A DNA stretch of 64,000 bases. Origin: Acidobacteriota bacterium. GTDB taxonomy: Bacteria; Acidobacteriota; Terriglobia; Bryobacterales; Bryobacteraceae. Shown one piece after another: positions 16,837-26,998 of the stretch (position 1 is its first letter; every line of letters starts with the position of its first letter). The notes beneath the pieces are model-generated. The model ran no database searches. It worked only from the letters and a program-made list of their open reading frames with translations, and was not told where the DNA came from. The translations under genes and the position numbers were made by a program. The DNA lies in contig JAFKEE010000050.1 of NCBI GenBank assembly GCA_017307505.1, positions 40,501 through 104,500 of the forward strand, given 5' to 3'.

Positions 16837-18945
16837 TCAGTAGGCTAGCAGGCGCTCGGCTTCGCGTTGGATATCTTCCGTCTGAGGCAGGATTTCGTCT
16901 TCCAGGTCAGGATGATAGCCGACCCAGGTGTCGAGGGCGGCGACCCGGGCGACGGGGGCGTCCAGGTGTTCAAACAGCTCCCCGGCGATGCGGGCCGCGA
17001 TCTCCGCGCCATAGCCGAAGCTGAGGCAGTCTTCGTGGACGATCAGCACGCGGTTCGTCTTCTCCACCGACTGGCGGATCGCTTCCCAGTCGTAGGGCGC
17101 CAGCGAGCGCAAGTCGATGACCTCGACCGACTTCTCGGGATGCCTTTGCTCGATGAACGTGGAGGCGAGCAGCGACTTCTGGACGGTCATCCCGTAAGTC
17201 AGGATGGTCAGGTGATGGCCGGGCTTGACGACGCGGGCTTTGCCGAAGGGGATGGTGAAGTCCGGGCCGGGGTGCGGAGACCTATTGTAAGGCTCGCGGT
17301 ATAGCCTCTTATGTTCTAGAAAAAGAACAGGATCGTCGCACCGGATGGCAGTGCGCAACAGTCCGCAGGCGTCGAGGGCATTCGACGGAAAGACCACCCG
17401 AAGACCAGGGATGTGGGTGAAGGCCACTTCTCCGCACTGGCTGTGATAGACGGCGCCGCCATTGAGGTAGCCGCCGATGGCGACACGGATTACGGCCGGG
17501 CATTTCCAGCCATTGAACGAGCGCCAGCGCACATTGGCCATCTCGTCCCGAATCTGCATCATAGCGGGCCAAATATAATCAAAGAATTGAATCTCGCAGA
17601 CCGGCTTCATGCCGCGCGAAGACATGCCGATGGAGCGCCCCAGGATGGCCGCCTCGGCGATGGGCGTGTTGAAGACGCGGCGGGAACCGAACTTGGCCTG
17701 AAGCCCGAAGGTGGCTTTGAATACCCCGCCCTTGCCCTTTACTTCGCGCAGGTTCTCTTCCCGGCTGCAGTCGGCCACATCCTCGCCGAAGAGGACCACG
17801 TTGGGGTTCCGCTCCATCTCTTCCGCAAGGGTCAGGTTGATCTCGTCCACCATGGTGCGCGGCTCGCCGGCACACTGCGGATCGGTATCGAACTGGTCGC
17901 TGGTGGGATCAATGTCGGGTGAGTACAGATAGAGGCAGGCGGAGGACTTGGACGGCGGCTCAGCTTTCAGGACGCGCTCGGTGATTTCGGCGATCTCGAG
18001 GTCCACCTCGTGGCAGATCCGCTTATACGTCACTTCCTCCATCAGGTTTTCGGAGATGAGGAAGCGTGGGAAGTTGATGATGGGATCGTTCGCGGCTTCG
18101 GCCTCGCGCTCGGCCTTGGTCTTATAAAGTCGTTCGTCGTCGGACAGGGAGTGCGAATAGGGCCGCGTGCAATGGGCGTGGACCATGGCAGGTCCGTGGC
18201 CGGCCCGGATGTACTCCGCCGCTTCCTTGACCGCGGCGTACGAAGCGAGGTAGTCGCTGCCGTCGCATTCGATCCGGAGAAGTCCGGGGAAACCGGAGAC
18301 GAGCCGGGACAGGTTGCCGCCGGGGGTTTGCTTTTCCACCGGCACCGAAATGGCATAACCGTTGTCCTCAACGACATAGAGAACCGGCAGGCGGTTCAGG
18401 CAGACGGCGTTGAGGGATTCCCAGAATTCGCCTTCACTGGTGGCGCCCTCCCCGGTGGTCACCAGGGTCAACTCGTCGGATTCGGGGCGCAGGTACCGGC
18501 CGGCCTCGGCGCAACCGACAGCGTGCAGGAACTGCGTGCCCGTGGGCGACGATCCGGTGAAGATATGGAGTTCCGGGGAACTCCAGTGGGAAGGCATCTG
18601 CCGGCCGCCGGAGGCGGTATCGGCCGCCGCTCCGACGCTCTGGAGCAGCATCATCTCCGGGGTGACGCCCAGAGCCAGCGCCAGCGCGCGGTCGCGGTAG
18701 TAAAGATGGAACCAGTCGTAACCCGGCCGGAGGGCCAAGGCTGTGGCCGTCTGGATGGCTTCGTGGCCGGCGCCGCTGATTTGAAAGAAGATACGGTTCT
18801 GACGCTTGAGCATCACCTCGCGATCGTCGAGGCGGCGGGCGGTCTGCATCAGACGGAAGGCGCGTTGCAGCTGGTCGCGGTCCAGACCGTGATAGCGGTC
18901 TACGTTCCGCTGAACGGACACAGCGGTGCTGTCGGTGGTCGCCAT
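16837..18945 (-). CDS. fused alpha-beta 2-oxoacid dehydrogenase E1 component
   Basis: The 702-residue protein joins both E1 subunits of a branched-chain 2-oxoacid or pyruvate dehydrogenase. The alpha part (about 1-330) has the thiamine-diphosphate motif from [10 protein letters not shown] to VEDN (about 165-195). The beta part (about 370-702) has [28 protein letters not shown] and the C-terminal [11 protein letters not shown] segment. It decarboxylates a 2-oxo acid and passes the acyl group to a lipoyl E2. No E2 or E3 gene is in the window. The start is ATG 18945 with GGGAGG upstream; the frame extends 29 codons further without coding character. It is divergent from serS. Confidence 0.92.
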   Translation of the reverse strand: MATTDSTAVSVQRNVDRYHGLDRDQLQRAFRLMQTARRLDDREVMLKRQNRIFFQISGAGHEAIQTATALALRPGYDWFHLYYRDRALALALGVTPEMMLLQSVGAAADTASGGRQMPSHWSSPELHIFTGSSPTGTQFLHAVGCAEAGRYLRPESDELTLVTTGEGATSEGEFWESLNAVCLNRLPVLYVVEDNGYAISVPVEKQTPGGNLSRLVSGFPGLLRIECDGSDYLASYAAVKEAAEYIRAGHGPAMVHAHCTRPYSHSLSDDERLYKTKAEREAEAANDPIINFPRFLISENLMEEVTYKRICHEVDLEIAEITERVLKAEPPSKSSACLYLYSPDIDPTSDQFDTDPQCAGEPRTMVDEINLTLAEEMERNPNVVLFGEDVADCSREENLREVKGKGGVFKATFGLQAKFGSRRVFNTPIAEAAILGRSIGMSSRGMKPVCEIQFFDYIWPAMMQIRDEMANVRWRSFNGWKCPAVIRVAIGGYLNGGAVYHSQCGEVAFTHIPGLRVVFPSNALDACGLLRTAIRCDDPVLFLEHKRLYREPYNRSPHPGPDFTIPFGKARVVKPGHHLTILTYGMTVQKSLLASTFIEQRHPEKSVEVIDLRSLAPYDWEAIRQSVEKTNRVLIVHEDCLSFGYGAEIAARIAGELFEHLDAPVARVAALDTWVGYHPDLEDEILPQTEDIQREAERLLAY

Positions 18946-19020
18946 TGCTGCTTGCCTCCCTTCAGCCAGTTTACCCCGCTTCCCGCCGCTGGAAAAAACC
19001 GGCAAGGGGGTACAATGTGA

Positions 19021-20310
<1,290 letters not shown>

Positions 20311-20474
20311 AACCGGTCACACCTTCTGGAAGTTTATTTTCTGGCCAGTAAGTTATTTGGTTGCTGGCAGTTAGTCAAAAGTGAGCCCCGCGCGGCGAGC
20401 GTCTGCCATACAGGCATGTCTACCGTTTAGCGGCTGGAGAGATCCAGCCCAAGACATACCTGGAGGTGAGATTG

Positions 20475-21314
20475 ATGTCCGCGCGGCGGCTCATTTTTTT
20501 GTTTACAGCAGTGCAGGCACTGCTTGGGATGGTGGCGGAGGCGGCTCCTCCGCTGACGCAGATTTACGACACTCTTTATAAGGCGGACGGGACTCTGTTC
20601 ACGGGGTCGGCCACTGTCACGTGGCGATCGTTCACGGCGGCGGACGCCTCGAATATTCCGACCAACTCGATTACGGTACAGGTGGTGGGCGGCCTGCTGC
20701 GTGTGAAGCTGGTGCCGACGACGAATGCCTCGGCGAATGCACACTACACAGTCCGCTTCAATGCCGACGGCAAGGTGCAGTTCACGGAAGCGTGGTCGGT
20801 GCCGCCCAGCGACGTGCCGGTGGCGGTGAAGGACATACGGCAGCAGGCGCCCTCGTGGGCAACCCCGGTGGCGGCGGCAGCCAGCGTCGTCCAGATGATT
20901 GACGTCCTGGGCCTGCCCGAGGCGCTCTCGGACCGGCCGACAAAGAGCATCGCCTTCCAACCCAACCGGGTGGCGCTCATCGATGCCATCGGCGAGATCG
21001 CCGGGGTCAGCGGGTCGCCGGGCGATTGCGTCCATGTGGATGGCACGGCCGGCGCCTGCGGTTCCGGTGGCGGCAGCGCGGTGGGCTTTGTCGATATGGA
21101 GACACCGGCGGGCGCTGTGGATGGGGTCAACTCGCAGTTTGCCTTGTCGCAGATCCCATTCCCGGCCGGCAGTCTGCACCTGTTCCGCAACGGCATCCTG
21201 CAAAAGGCCTCGGTGGATTATGTGCTGACGGGCAGCGGGATTACCTTCCTGGCGGTGGCGACTCCCCAGGTGGGTGACCTGCTGTCTGCCAGCTATCGTA
21301 CGGCAGCCCCCTAG
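20475..21314 (+). CDS. secreted hypothetical protein with a tail-protein-like C-terminal module
   Basis: The 279-residue product has a signal peptide (LIFLFTAVQALLGMVAEA, residues 5-23). The middle is a beta-rich domain of unknown type (YDTLYKADGTLFTGSATVTW). A Gly/Ser linker (GACGSGGGSA) leads to a C-terminal module of about 75 residues containing DGVNSQFALSQIPFPAGSLH and LFRNGILQKASVDYVLTGSG, a pattern found in phage tail or structural proteins. The start is ATG 20475 with GGAGG eight bases upstream. The 164 bp before it contain no gene. No other phage gene is nearby, so this is probably a domesticated domain rather than a prophage remnant. Confidence 0.7.
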   Translation: MSARRLIFLFTAVQALLGMVAEAAPPLTQIYDTLYKADGTLFTGSATVTWRSFTAADASNIPTNSITVQVVGGLLRVKLVPTTNASANAHYTVRFNADGKVQFTEAWSVPPSDVPVAVKDIRQQAPSWATPVAAAASVVQMIDVLGLPEALSDRPTKSIAFQPNRVALIDAIGEIAGVSGSPGDCVHVDGTAGACGSGGGSAVGFVDMETPAGAVDGVNSQFALSQIPFPAGSLHLFRNGILQKASVDYVLTGSGITFLAVATPQVGDLLSASYRTAAP

Positions 21315-21392
21315 AAAAAAGGGGCTGTGATACTCTCCTGGAGATGCCGGGTTGGGCGCAAGGCCGCCTGGCATCTACAGAGGAGGATTCTC

Positions 21393-21647
21393 ATGCGGAG
21401 ATTCGTGAATTTCGTGGGGTCGGCCCTGCTGCTTGGTGCGCTGGCAGTGGGACCTGGTTTTGCGCAGACCGGCAGCAAGGCTCCGGAGAAGAGCGCCAAG
21501 ACCGCGCCCAAGTCGGCCGTAGCCGAGGCGGACCAGTGTACGGCGATGACGCAGGCAGGCACCCGCTGCAAGCGCAAGGCGCAGGCGGGCAGCAAGTTCT
21601 GCTGGCAGCATGATCCGGCCAACAAGGGCAAGAAAAAGAAGACCTAA
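21393..21647 (+). CDS. small secreted Cys/His-motif protein (DUF5763-like)
   Basis: The 84-residue product has a signal peptide (about 1-24, ending in GPGFAQT) and a basic Ala/Lys-rich mature part. The motif QCTAMTQAGTRCKRKAQAGS ends in FCWQH (residues about 49-74). The spacing C-x8-C-x11-C-x2-H looks like a small zinc-binding motif seen in phage and mobile-element-associated proteins. The start is ATG 21393 with GAGGAGG upstream. A strong hairpin follows at 21667-21704. Confidence 0.75.
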   Translation: MRRFVNFVGSALLLGALAVGPGFAQTGSKAPEKSAKTAPKSAVAEADQCTAMTQAGTRCKRKAQAGSKFCWQHDPANKGKKKKT

Positions 21648-21666
21648 GTGACCGTTGGCGAGTGAG

Positions 21667-21704
21667 CATGCCTGTGAGCCGGCAATGACCGGTTCACAGG
21701 CATG
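21667..21704 (+). terminator. 16-bp stem hairpin after the DUF5763-like gene
   Basis: Arms 21667-21682 and 21689-21704 pair over 16 bp with a single G-U, enclosing a 6-nt loop. It begins 19 bp after a stop codon and ahead of the tRNA promoter. There is no T-run after it, so termination is likely but not of the classical type. Confidence 0.6.
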
Positions 21705-21763
21705 ACAAAGTTCGATGAAAGGCTACCTTGGCCCGGGAGTGGAGCAATGGATGCCCGGGACGC

Positions 21764-21769
21764 TATAAT
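21764..21769 (+). promoter_or_regulatory. -10 box of tRNA-Thr gene
   Basis: A perfect TATAAT lies ten bases before the first base of the tRNA, a little further from it than a usual -10 to start distance. No convincing -35 box was found 16-18 bp upstream. Confidence 0.55.
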
Positions 21770-21779
21770 AGCCCAGAGG

Positions 21780-21855
21780 GCCAGCGTAGCTCAGTTGGTA
21801 GAGCATCTGATTTGTAATCAGAGGGTCGTGGGTTCGATCCCCTCCGCTGGCTCCA
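21780..21855 (+). tRNA. tRNA-Thr (anticodon TGT)
   Basis: A full cloverleaf is visible. The acceptor stem GCCAGCG pairs with CGCTGGC, and the D arm contains GCTCAGTTGGTAGAGC. The anticodon stem TCTGA/TCAGA encloses loop TTTGTAA with anticodon TGT, and the T arm has GGTTCGATCCC. The discriminator base is T and the CCA end is encoded (21853-21855). It reads ACA threonine codons. Confidence 0.98.
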
Positions 21856-21956
21856 TTCTTCGATTTCCCCCTTTCCGGTGACGCGCGCAGGAGACGTGTC
21901 TGAGGAATCCGCATCGGATTCCGTGCGCTACGCATCGAATGGGCAAAGGGCTCCCC

Positions 21957-22109
21957 ATGTCAGAGATCTTTAGCATTATTCCTGTCCCCGCCTTCATCGC
22001 GGTGGCGCTGTTTGGACTGATTCTGGCCGTGATTGCCTCGGCTCCGACCGCCTGGGTCGATCGCGCCGAAAAAGCACTCAAGAAGGACAAGGAAACGAAG
22101 CAGACTTAG
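21957..22109 (+). CDS. small single-span membrane protein
   Basis: The 50-residue protein begins MSEIFSIIPVPAFIAVALFG. It has one hydrophobic helix (about residues 6-28) followed by a charged, Lys-rich cytoplasmic-type tail. The start is ATG 21957; an in-frame ATG at 21939 would add six residues. It is between tRNA-Thr and the fucosidase gene. Function unknown; support comes from the coherent membrane-protein composition only. Confidence 0.5.
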   Translation: MSEIFSIIPVPAFIAVALFGLILAVIASAPTAWVDRAEKALKKDKETKQT

Positions 22110-22139
22110 TTCGGCGGGGTTTGATAGGGTGGTTACCAA

Positions 22140-23771
22140 ATGACCGCCCGAAGCAGTTTATTCAGCCTCTGTCTCCTCTCTTCTTCCCTCCTCGCAGCAG
22201 AACCAAAGCGGCCTTCAGCCCAAACCGTCCAGCAGTGGCAGGATCGCAAGTTCGGACTGTTTATCCATTGGGGCCTCTATGCCATCCCGGGCGGAGTCTG
22301 GAACGGCAAACCGGTCACCAGCGGCTATAGCGAACAGATCCAGGGCGAAGGCAAGATTGCCCGCGACGAATACGCCCAGCTCACCAGCCAGTTCAATCCG
22401 CAGAAGTGGGATCCTGAGGCCGTGGCGCGCCTGGCCAAAGCGGCCGGCATGAAGTTCATCGTGATCACGTCAAAACATCACGACGGCTTCAGCATGTTCG
22501 GCACGAAGCAGAGCAAGTTCAATGTCGTGGATGCGACTCCGTATGGCAAGGACGTCGTAAAGGGCCTCGCCGAGGCCTGCCGCCGCAATGGCTTGAAGTT
22601 CGGCGTCTATTACTCCACGATCGACTGGCACGATGAACGCGCGACGCCGTCCGACGGAGGGCGAAACAACAACGAGATCCCCAAGGCTCATGAGGACTTC
22701 AACGTCGCGCAGTTGCAGGAGCTGATGTCGAACTACGGTCCGATGTCGGAGATCTGGTTCGATATGGGCAAGCCGACCCCGGAACAGAGCAAGCGCTTCA
22801 CTGACACAGTGCACGCCCTACAGCCCGACTGCATGGTGAGCGGCCGGGTGTTCAACCATCAGGGCGATTTCACGGTGATGGGCGACAACCACATTCCAGC
22901 GTACGTGATCGATGAACCTTGGCAGACGCCGGCGTCGATTTATCACGAGACCTGGGGCTACCGGTCGTGGCAGAAGCGCGAGGACCTGCCGGGCAAGATC
23001 AACGAACACATCATCAAACTGGTGGAAGTCACCAGCCGCGGCGGCAACTACCTGCTGAATATCGGACCGATGGGCGATGGCAGCGTGGTGGAGTTCGAGC
23101 AGAAGGTGCTGGAAGGAATCGGGGCCTGGCTAAAAATGAATGGCGAAGCGATCTACGGCGCGGGTCCGCAGCCGTTCCGCGATGTGGCCTTCGGACAAGT
23201 GACCGTGAAGCCCGGACGGATGTACCTGATGGTTCGCCAGTGGCCGGCGGACGGAAAGCTGGAGTTGCCGGGCCTGAAAACGAAACTCAAGAAGGCCTAC
23301 TTCCTGACCGACGCCGCGAAGGCGCCGCTGACCCTGGACAACAACGGCCCAGTGAAGAGCGTAACGATCGCCAAGCGGATGGAGACGGCTCCGGTGACGG
23401 TTGTCGTGGCTGAGTATGACGGTGCGTTGACCGTGATCCCGCCCACGCTGCAACCGGCGGCCAGCGGCGAATTGACGCTGACGGCGAAACAGGCGGATTC
23501 CTTCTACAACTACAACGGCCGGGGCTATTACGAACGGCCTTCGGTGTACAAGATGGAGTGGGACTTCACGTCGAAGCCGGGCAGGTACCGGCTGGCCGTC
23601 GCTCCGTCCAGCGCCGGGATGGCGGTGACGATTGACGGCAAGCCCGCGGGTGAGCAGGTGGAGTTGACGGCGAGTGAGTATCACACGCTGGCCATTACTC
23701 CTCCTAAGCCGTTCGTAAAGGGTGACCGGCTGCCGGCGGCCGTCGAAAGCGTCCGGCTAACTCCGCAGTAA
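22140..23771 (+). CDS. secreted GH29 alpha-L-fucosidase
   Basis: The 543-residue enzyme has a signal peptide (residues 1-20). The GH29 TIM barrel opens with FGLFIHWGLYAIPGG. The barrel shows FIVITSKHHDGFSMF, the predicted nucleophile Asp208 in EIWFDMG, and the downstream RGGNYLLNIGPMGDG. A C-terminal beta domain covers about residues 430-543. It should release alpha-L-fucose from glycans in the periplasm or outside. The sulfatase gene starts 14 bp later, so the pair likely forms one operon acting on fucosylated, possibly sulfated, polysaccharide. Confidence 0.95.
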   Translation: MTARSSLFSLCLLSSSLLAAEPKRPSAQTVQQWQDRKFGLFIHWGLYAIPGGVWNGKPVTSGYSEQIQGEGKIARDEYAQLTSQFNPQKWDPEAVARLAKAAGMKFIVITSKHHDGFSMFGTKQSKFNVVDATPYGKDVVKGLAEACRRNGLKFGVYYSTIDWHDERATPSDGGRNNNEIPKAHEDFNVAQLQELMSNYGPMSEIWFDMGKPTPEQSKRFTDTVHALQPDCMVSGRVFNHQGDFTVMGDNHIPAYVIDEPWQTPASIYHETWGYRSWQKREDLPGKINEHIIKLVEVTSRGGNYLLNIGPMGDGSVVEFEQKVLEGIGAWLKMNGEAIYGAGPQPFRDVAFGQVTVKPGRMYLMVRQWPADGKLELPGLKTKLKKAYFLTDAAKAPLTLDNNGPVKSVTIAKRMETAPVTVVVAEYDGALTVIPPTLQPAASGELTLTAKQADSFYNYNGRGYYERPSVYKMEWDFTSKPGRYRLAVAPSSAGMAVTIDGKPAGEQVELTASEYHTLAITPPKPFVKGDRLPAAVESVRLTPQ

Positions 23772-23785
23772 GAGGGTGAACCGCC

Positions 23786-25168
23786 ATGAATCGACGCCAG
23801 TTTCTCGGCTCTGCTGCCGCCGCTGCTACGTTGAAGGCCGCGCCGTCGCGCCCGCCCAACATCGTGGTGCTGTACTCGGACGATCAACGCTTCAACACGA
23901 TCGGCGCGTTGGGCAACAAGGACATCCGGACCCCGAACATCGATCGCCTTGTCGGCAATGGTCTTGCCTTCGAGCGGGCCCACATCATGGGCGGCACCGG
24001 CGGAGCGGTCTGCATCGCCAGCCGCGCCATGCTGCTGACGGGCCAGACCCTTTACCGTGCCACCAGCAACATGGATTCGACGCCTCCTCCCGCGGTGACC
24101 CTGATGGGCGAACATTTCCGAAATGCGGGGTTCTCGACCTACGGAATCGGCAAATGGCACAACGCGAAGGGCCGCTTCAATCAGTGCTTCGATAGCGGGG
24201 CGGCCATCTTCTTCGGCGGCATGGCCGATCACCTGAAGACGCCGATCCAGGATTATGATCGAACCGGCAAGTACGGCAAGGAGCGCGAGCGCCTGGGCGA
24301 TCGCTTCTCCAGCGAGCTGTTCGCGGACGAGGCGATTCAGTTCCTAAAGACGGCGAACCGTTCGAAGCCCTTCTTTATGTACACGGCGTTCACGGCGCCG
24401 CATGATCCGCGGATGGCTCCGGAGGCGTACCGCAAGCTCTATTCCGCCGGCGATCTGAAGCTGCCGGAGAACTTCCTGCCGCAGCATCCGTTCGACAACG
24501 GAGAGCTGCAGGTAAGGGACGAACTGCTGGCGGGTTTCCCCCGGCAGCCTTCCGAGGTCACGCGCCACCTGGCGGATTACTATGCGATGATCACGCATCT
24601 CGACTTCCACATCGGGCGGATCCTCGACACGCTGAAGGCTACGAATCTGGAGCAGGACACGATTGTCGTCTTCGCCGGCGACAACGGCCTGGCGCTGGGG
24701 CAGCACGGCTTGATGGGCAAGCAGAGCCTCTACGATCACAGTGTTCGGGTGCCGCTGGTGCTCTCGGGGCCGGGCGTTCCGCGGAATGAACGGCGGGCCG
24801 GGCTCTGCTACAACCTCGACATCTTCCCCACCTTGTGCGAGCTGACGGGCACGCGGGTTCCGGCCGGAGTGGAAGGGCAGAGCCTGCTGCGCGAAGGCCG
24901 CGAGAGCGTGTTCTTTTCGTACCGGCACTTTCAGCGGGGCGTGCGAACCGACGACTGGAAGCTGATCCTCTACATGGTCAACGGCAAGCTGACCACCCAG
25001 TTGTTCCACATGAAGCAGGATCCGTGGGAGAGGCGGAACCGGGCTGGCGATGCCGGGCAGGCGGGCAAGGTGGCCGAGTTGAGGGCCCTGCTGAAAGAGT
25101 GGATGAGGAAGACAGGCGACCCGGCGGATCTGGACAAGCCCAATTGGGGACACGGGCCGGCGATGTGA
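23786..25168 (+). CDS. type I sulfatase
   Basis: The 460-residue enzyme has a twin-arginine-like leader (MNRRQFLGSAAAAATL). The alkaline-phosphatase-fold sulfatase pattern follows: PNIVVLYSDDQ metal ligands, the sulfatase signature with Cys76 in VCIASRAMLLTGQ, YGIGKWH, and the second metal site VFAGDNGLALGQHGLMGK. Cys76 would become formylglycine. The motif is C-x-A-x-R rather than C-x-P-x-R, a known tolerated variant. It likely removes sulfate esters from the glycan processed by the fucosidase encoded 14 bp upstream. A formylglycine-generating enzyme gene is not in the window. Confidence 0.94.
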   Translation: MNRRQFLGSAAAAATLKAAPSRPPNIVVLYSDDQRFNTIGALGNKDIRTPNIDRLVGNGLAFERAHIMGGTGGAVCIASRAMLLTGQTLYRATSNMDSTPPPAVTLMGEHFRNAGFSTYGIGKWHNAKGRFNQCFDSGAAIFFGGMADHLKTPIQDYDRTGKYGKERERLGDRFSSELFADEAIQFLKTANRSKPFFMYTAFTAPHDPRMAPEAYRKLYSAGDLKLPENFLPQHPFDNGELQVRDELLAGFPRQPSEVTRHLADYYAMITHLDFHIGRILDTLKATNLEQDTIVVFAGDNGLALGQHGLMGKQSLYDHSVRVPLVLSGPGVPRNERRAGLCYNLDIFPTLCELTGTRVPAGVEGQSLLREGRESVFFSYRHFQRGVRTDDWKLILYMVNGKLTTQLFHMKQDPWERRNRAGDAGQAGKVAELRALLKEWMRKTGDPADLDKPNWGHGPAM

Positions 25169-25198
25169 GTTCCTCACCGCCGGCCCCGCTCGTTTTCA

Positions 25199-26938
25199 CT
25201 ACAGCCGGGGCTGGGGCGGCTTAATCAGCTCCCAGGGATAGACACCCTGCCGGCGCACTTTTCGCTTGAACACCTTGTCGCCCGCGGTGACGTAGAGGAT
25301 GTCGTGGCCTGGTCCGCCAAAGACCAGATTCGAGACTTCGGCCCCAGGAGGATGGTTCCAGATGGCCACCACCCGGCCGGGCTGGTCGCAGATCTGAATG
25401 CCCAGCCTGGTTGCCACGAACAGATGGCCTTCGACGTCGACTTTCATGCCGTCGGCGCCGCTGCGCATGGAATCGTCGTGCATCTCCAGGCGATAGAACG
25501 GCTCACCGTTGGCAAGAGAGCCGTCTTCCTGAATCCGATAGGACCAGATGGACTTTGACGTGGTGTCGTTCACATAGAGCAAGGTCTGATCCGGGCTGAG
25601 CGCGATGCCGTTGGGAAAGCCCAGATTCTCGGCAACCACACGTTTGCTCCCCTTCGGGTCGATGTACCAGACGCGGTGATTGTTGGGATCAGTGAAGTAG
25701 AGGTCTCCCTTGTTCGAGATCGCCAGATCGTTGGAGTTGACATCCTCGGCCAGGACAGATTCGCGGCCGTCCATGGTGTAGGCTACGATCCGCTTGCGGC
25801 CGTTCTGGCACGCGTAGAGACGTCCGTCCCCACCGAACACCAGTCCGTTGGCGCCGCCCGAATCCTGTTTGAAGACTGAAACGATGCCATCCGTGGTGAC
25901 GCGGTGAATGCGATTGCCTGGGACATCGCTGAAGAAGAGATTCCCCTGCTTGTCGACAGCCGGACCTTCTGTAAACCGGTGGCCGTCGCTAACCAGTTTC
26001 CAGTCTTCCGCCGGATCCAGAAACATCGTGGAGAACTGCCGCTCTCCTCCACCGCCCTTGGAGGCGACGATGGGCTTGGAGGATTCACGCCAGAGCCAGC
26101 GGAGAGCATACGGCAGAATGGAGCCGCCGTGCTTGCTGTTGTGGCCTTCGGTGCCCCACACATGGGTCGCGTCGTAGCCTGCATACTCGAGCGCGGAGGC
26201 TACATCCTGGTTGCCGATCCACCAGTTGCCGACGAAGATGTTCAGGTCGTGGTCACCATCCTGCTGGAAGACGCGCAGCGGCTTGGGCTCGGTCTTGCGG
26301 ATCCAGGACGGATAGATGTTGCCGCCGCGCAGGTTCGTGTAACTACCGATGGTGCTGAGAACCCGGCGGAACGACTCCGGGTGGAGCCAGGCGACGGTGA
26401 ACGCGCAGATGGCTCCGGAACTGGAGCCGCCGATGCCGCGCAGGTTCGGATCCGTCGTGATGTTGTAGGACTTCGAGACTTCGGGCAGGATCTCCTGCAA
26501 CAGGAACTGGGAATAGCGGTCGCCGATCGCATCGTACTCGTAGCTGCGGTTGAAGCGGCTCATGCCTTGGGGTGAGCGCGGGGGCATGACGCCCGGGTTG
26601 ATGAAGACCCCGATGGTGACCGGCATTTCGCCCCGGGCGATGAGGTTGTCGAAGACGATATGGGCGCGCCAGGCGCCGGTGTCGGTGATATAACCCCCGC
26701 CATCCTGGAAGACCATCAGAGCAGCCGGTTTGTCTTTGGTGTACTGTGCCGGAACATAGACCCAGTAGTCGCGTTCGGTGCCGGGGAAGATCTTGCTGTC
26801 TTTCCACGTGTATTTGGTGACAGTGCCCTGCGGGACTCCGGGGTGACGCTCTGAGTCAGGACCGAGGGGATAGTCCTCCGCGAAGGCGCAGAAGAGCAAA
26901 GTGGTGGCCGCAAACAGCGCGAATCTTGTCGTTGTCAT
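25199..26938 (-). CDS. esterase / SMP-30-type beta-propeller fusion
   Basis: The 579-residue secreted protein (signal peptide about 1-20) has two parts. Residues about 30-310 are an esterase-D-like alpha/beta hydrolase with the nucleophile elbow GIGGSSSGAICAF and a C-terminal TEGHNSKHGG histidine. Residues about 335-579 are an SMP-30/gluconolactonase-like six-bladed propeller (FTEGPAVDKQGNLFFSDVPG, then NGLVFGGDGRLYA, PNGIALSPDQTLLYV, GADGMKVDVEGHLFVAT). It may remove an ester group and open a sugar lactone. The order esterase-then-propeller is seen in planctomycete and acidobacterial proteins. The start is taken at 26938, though 26962 is possible. Confidence 0.88.
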   Translation of the reverse strand: MTTTRFALFAATTLLFCAFAEDYPLGPDSERHPGVPQGTVTKYTWKDSKIFPGTERDYWVYVPAQYTKDKPAALMVFQDGGGYITDTGAWRAHIVFDNLIARGEMPVTIGVFINPGVMPPRSPQGMSRFNRSYEYDAIGDRYSQFLLQEILPEVSKSYNITTDPNLRGIGGSSSGAICAFTVAWLHPESFRRVLSTIGSYTNLRGGNIYPSWIRKTEPKPLRVFQQDGDHDLNIFVGNWWIGNQDVASALEYAGYDATHVWGTEGHNSKHGGSILPYALRWLWRESSKPIVASKGGGGERQFSTMFLDPAEDWKLVSDGHRFTEGPAVDKQGNLFFSDVPGNRIHRVTTDGIVSVFKQDSGGANGLVFGGDGRLYACQNGRKRIVAYTMDGRESVLAEDVNSNDLAISNKGDLYFTDPNNHRVWYIDPKGSKRVVAENLGFPNGIALSPDQTLLYVNDTTSKSIWSYRIQEDGSLANGEPFYRLEMHDDSMRSGADGMKVDVEGHLFVATRLGIQICDQPGRVVAIWNHPPGAEVSNLVFGGPGHDILYVTAGDKVFKRKVRRQGVYPWELIKPPQPRL

Positions 26939-26998
26939 GGGTGGAGTAGAGGCTTCAGACATGCTACAACAGACGGAACGATCCGATATGATGCGGGC

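Noticed and set aside
20475..21314. Prophage remnant
   Set aside because: Only the C-terminal module resembles tail proteins; no integrase, capsid or other phage gene accompanies it.
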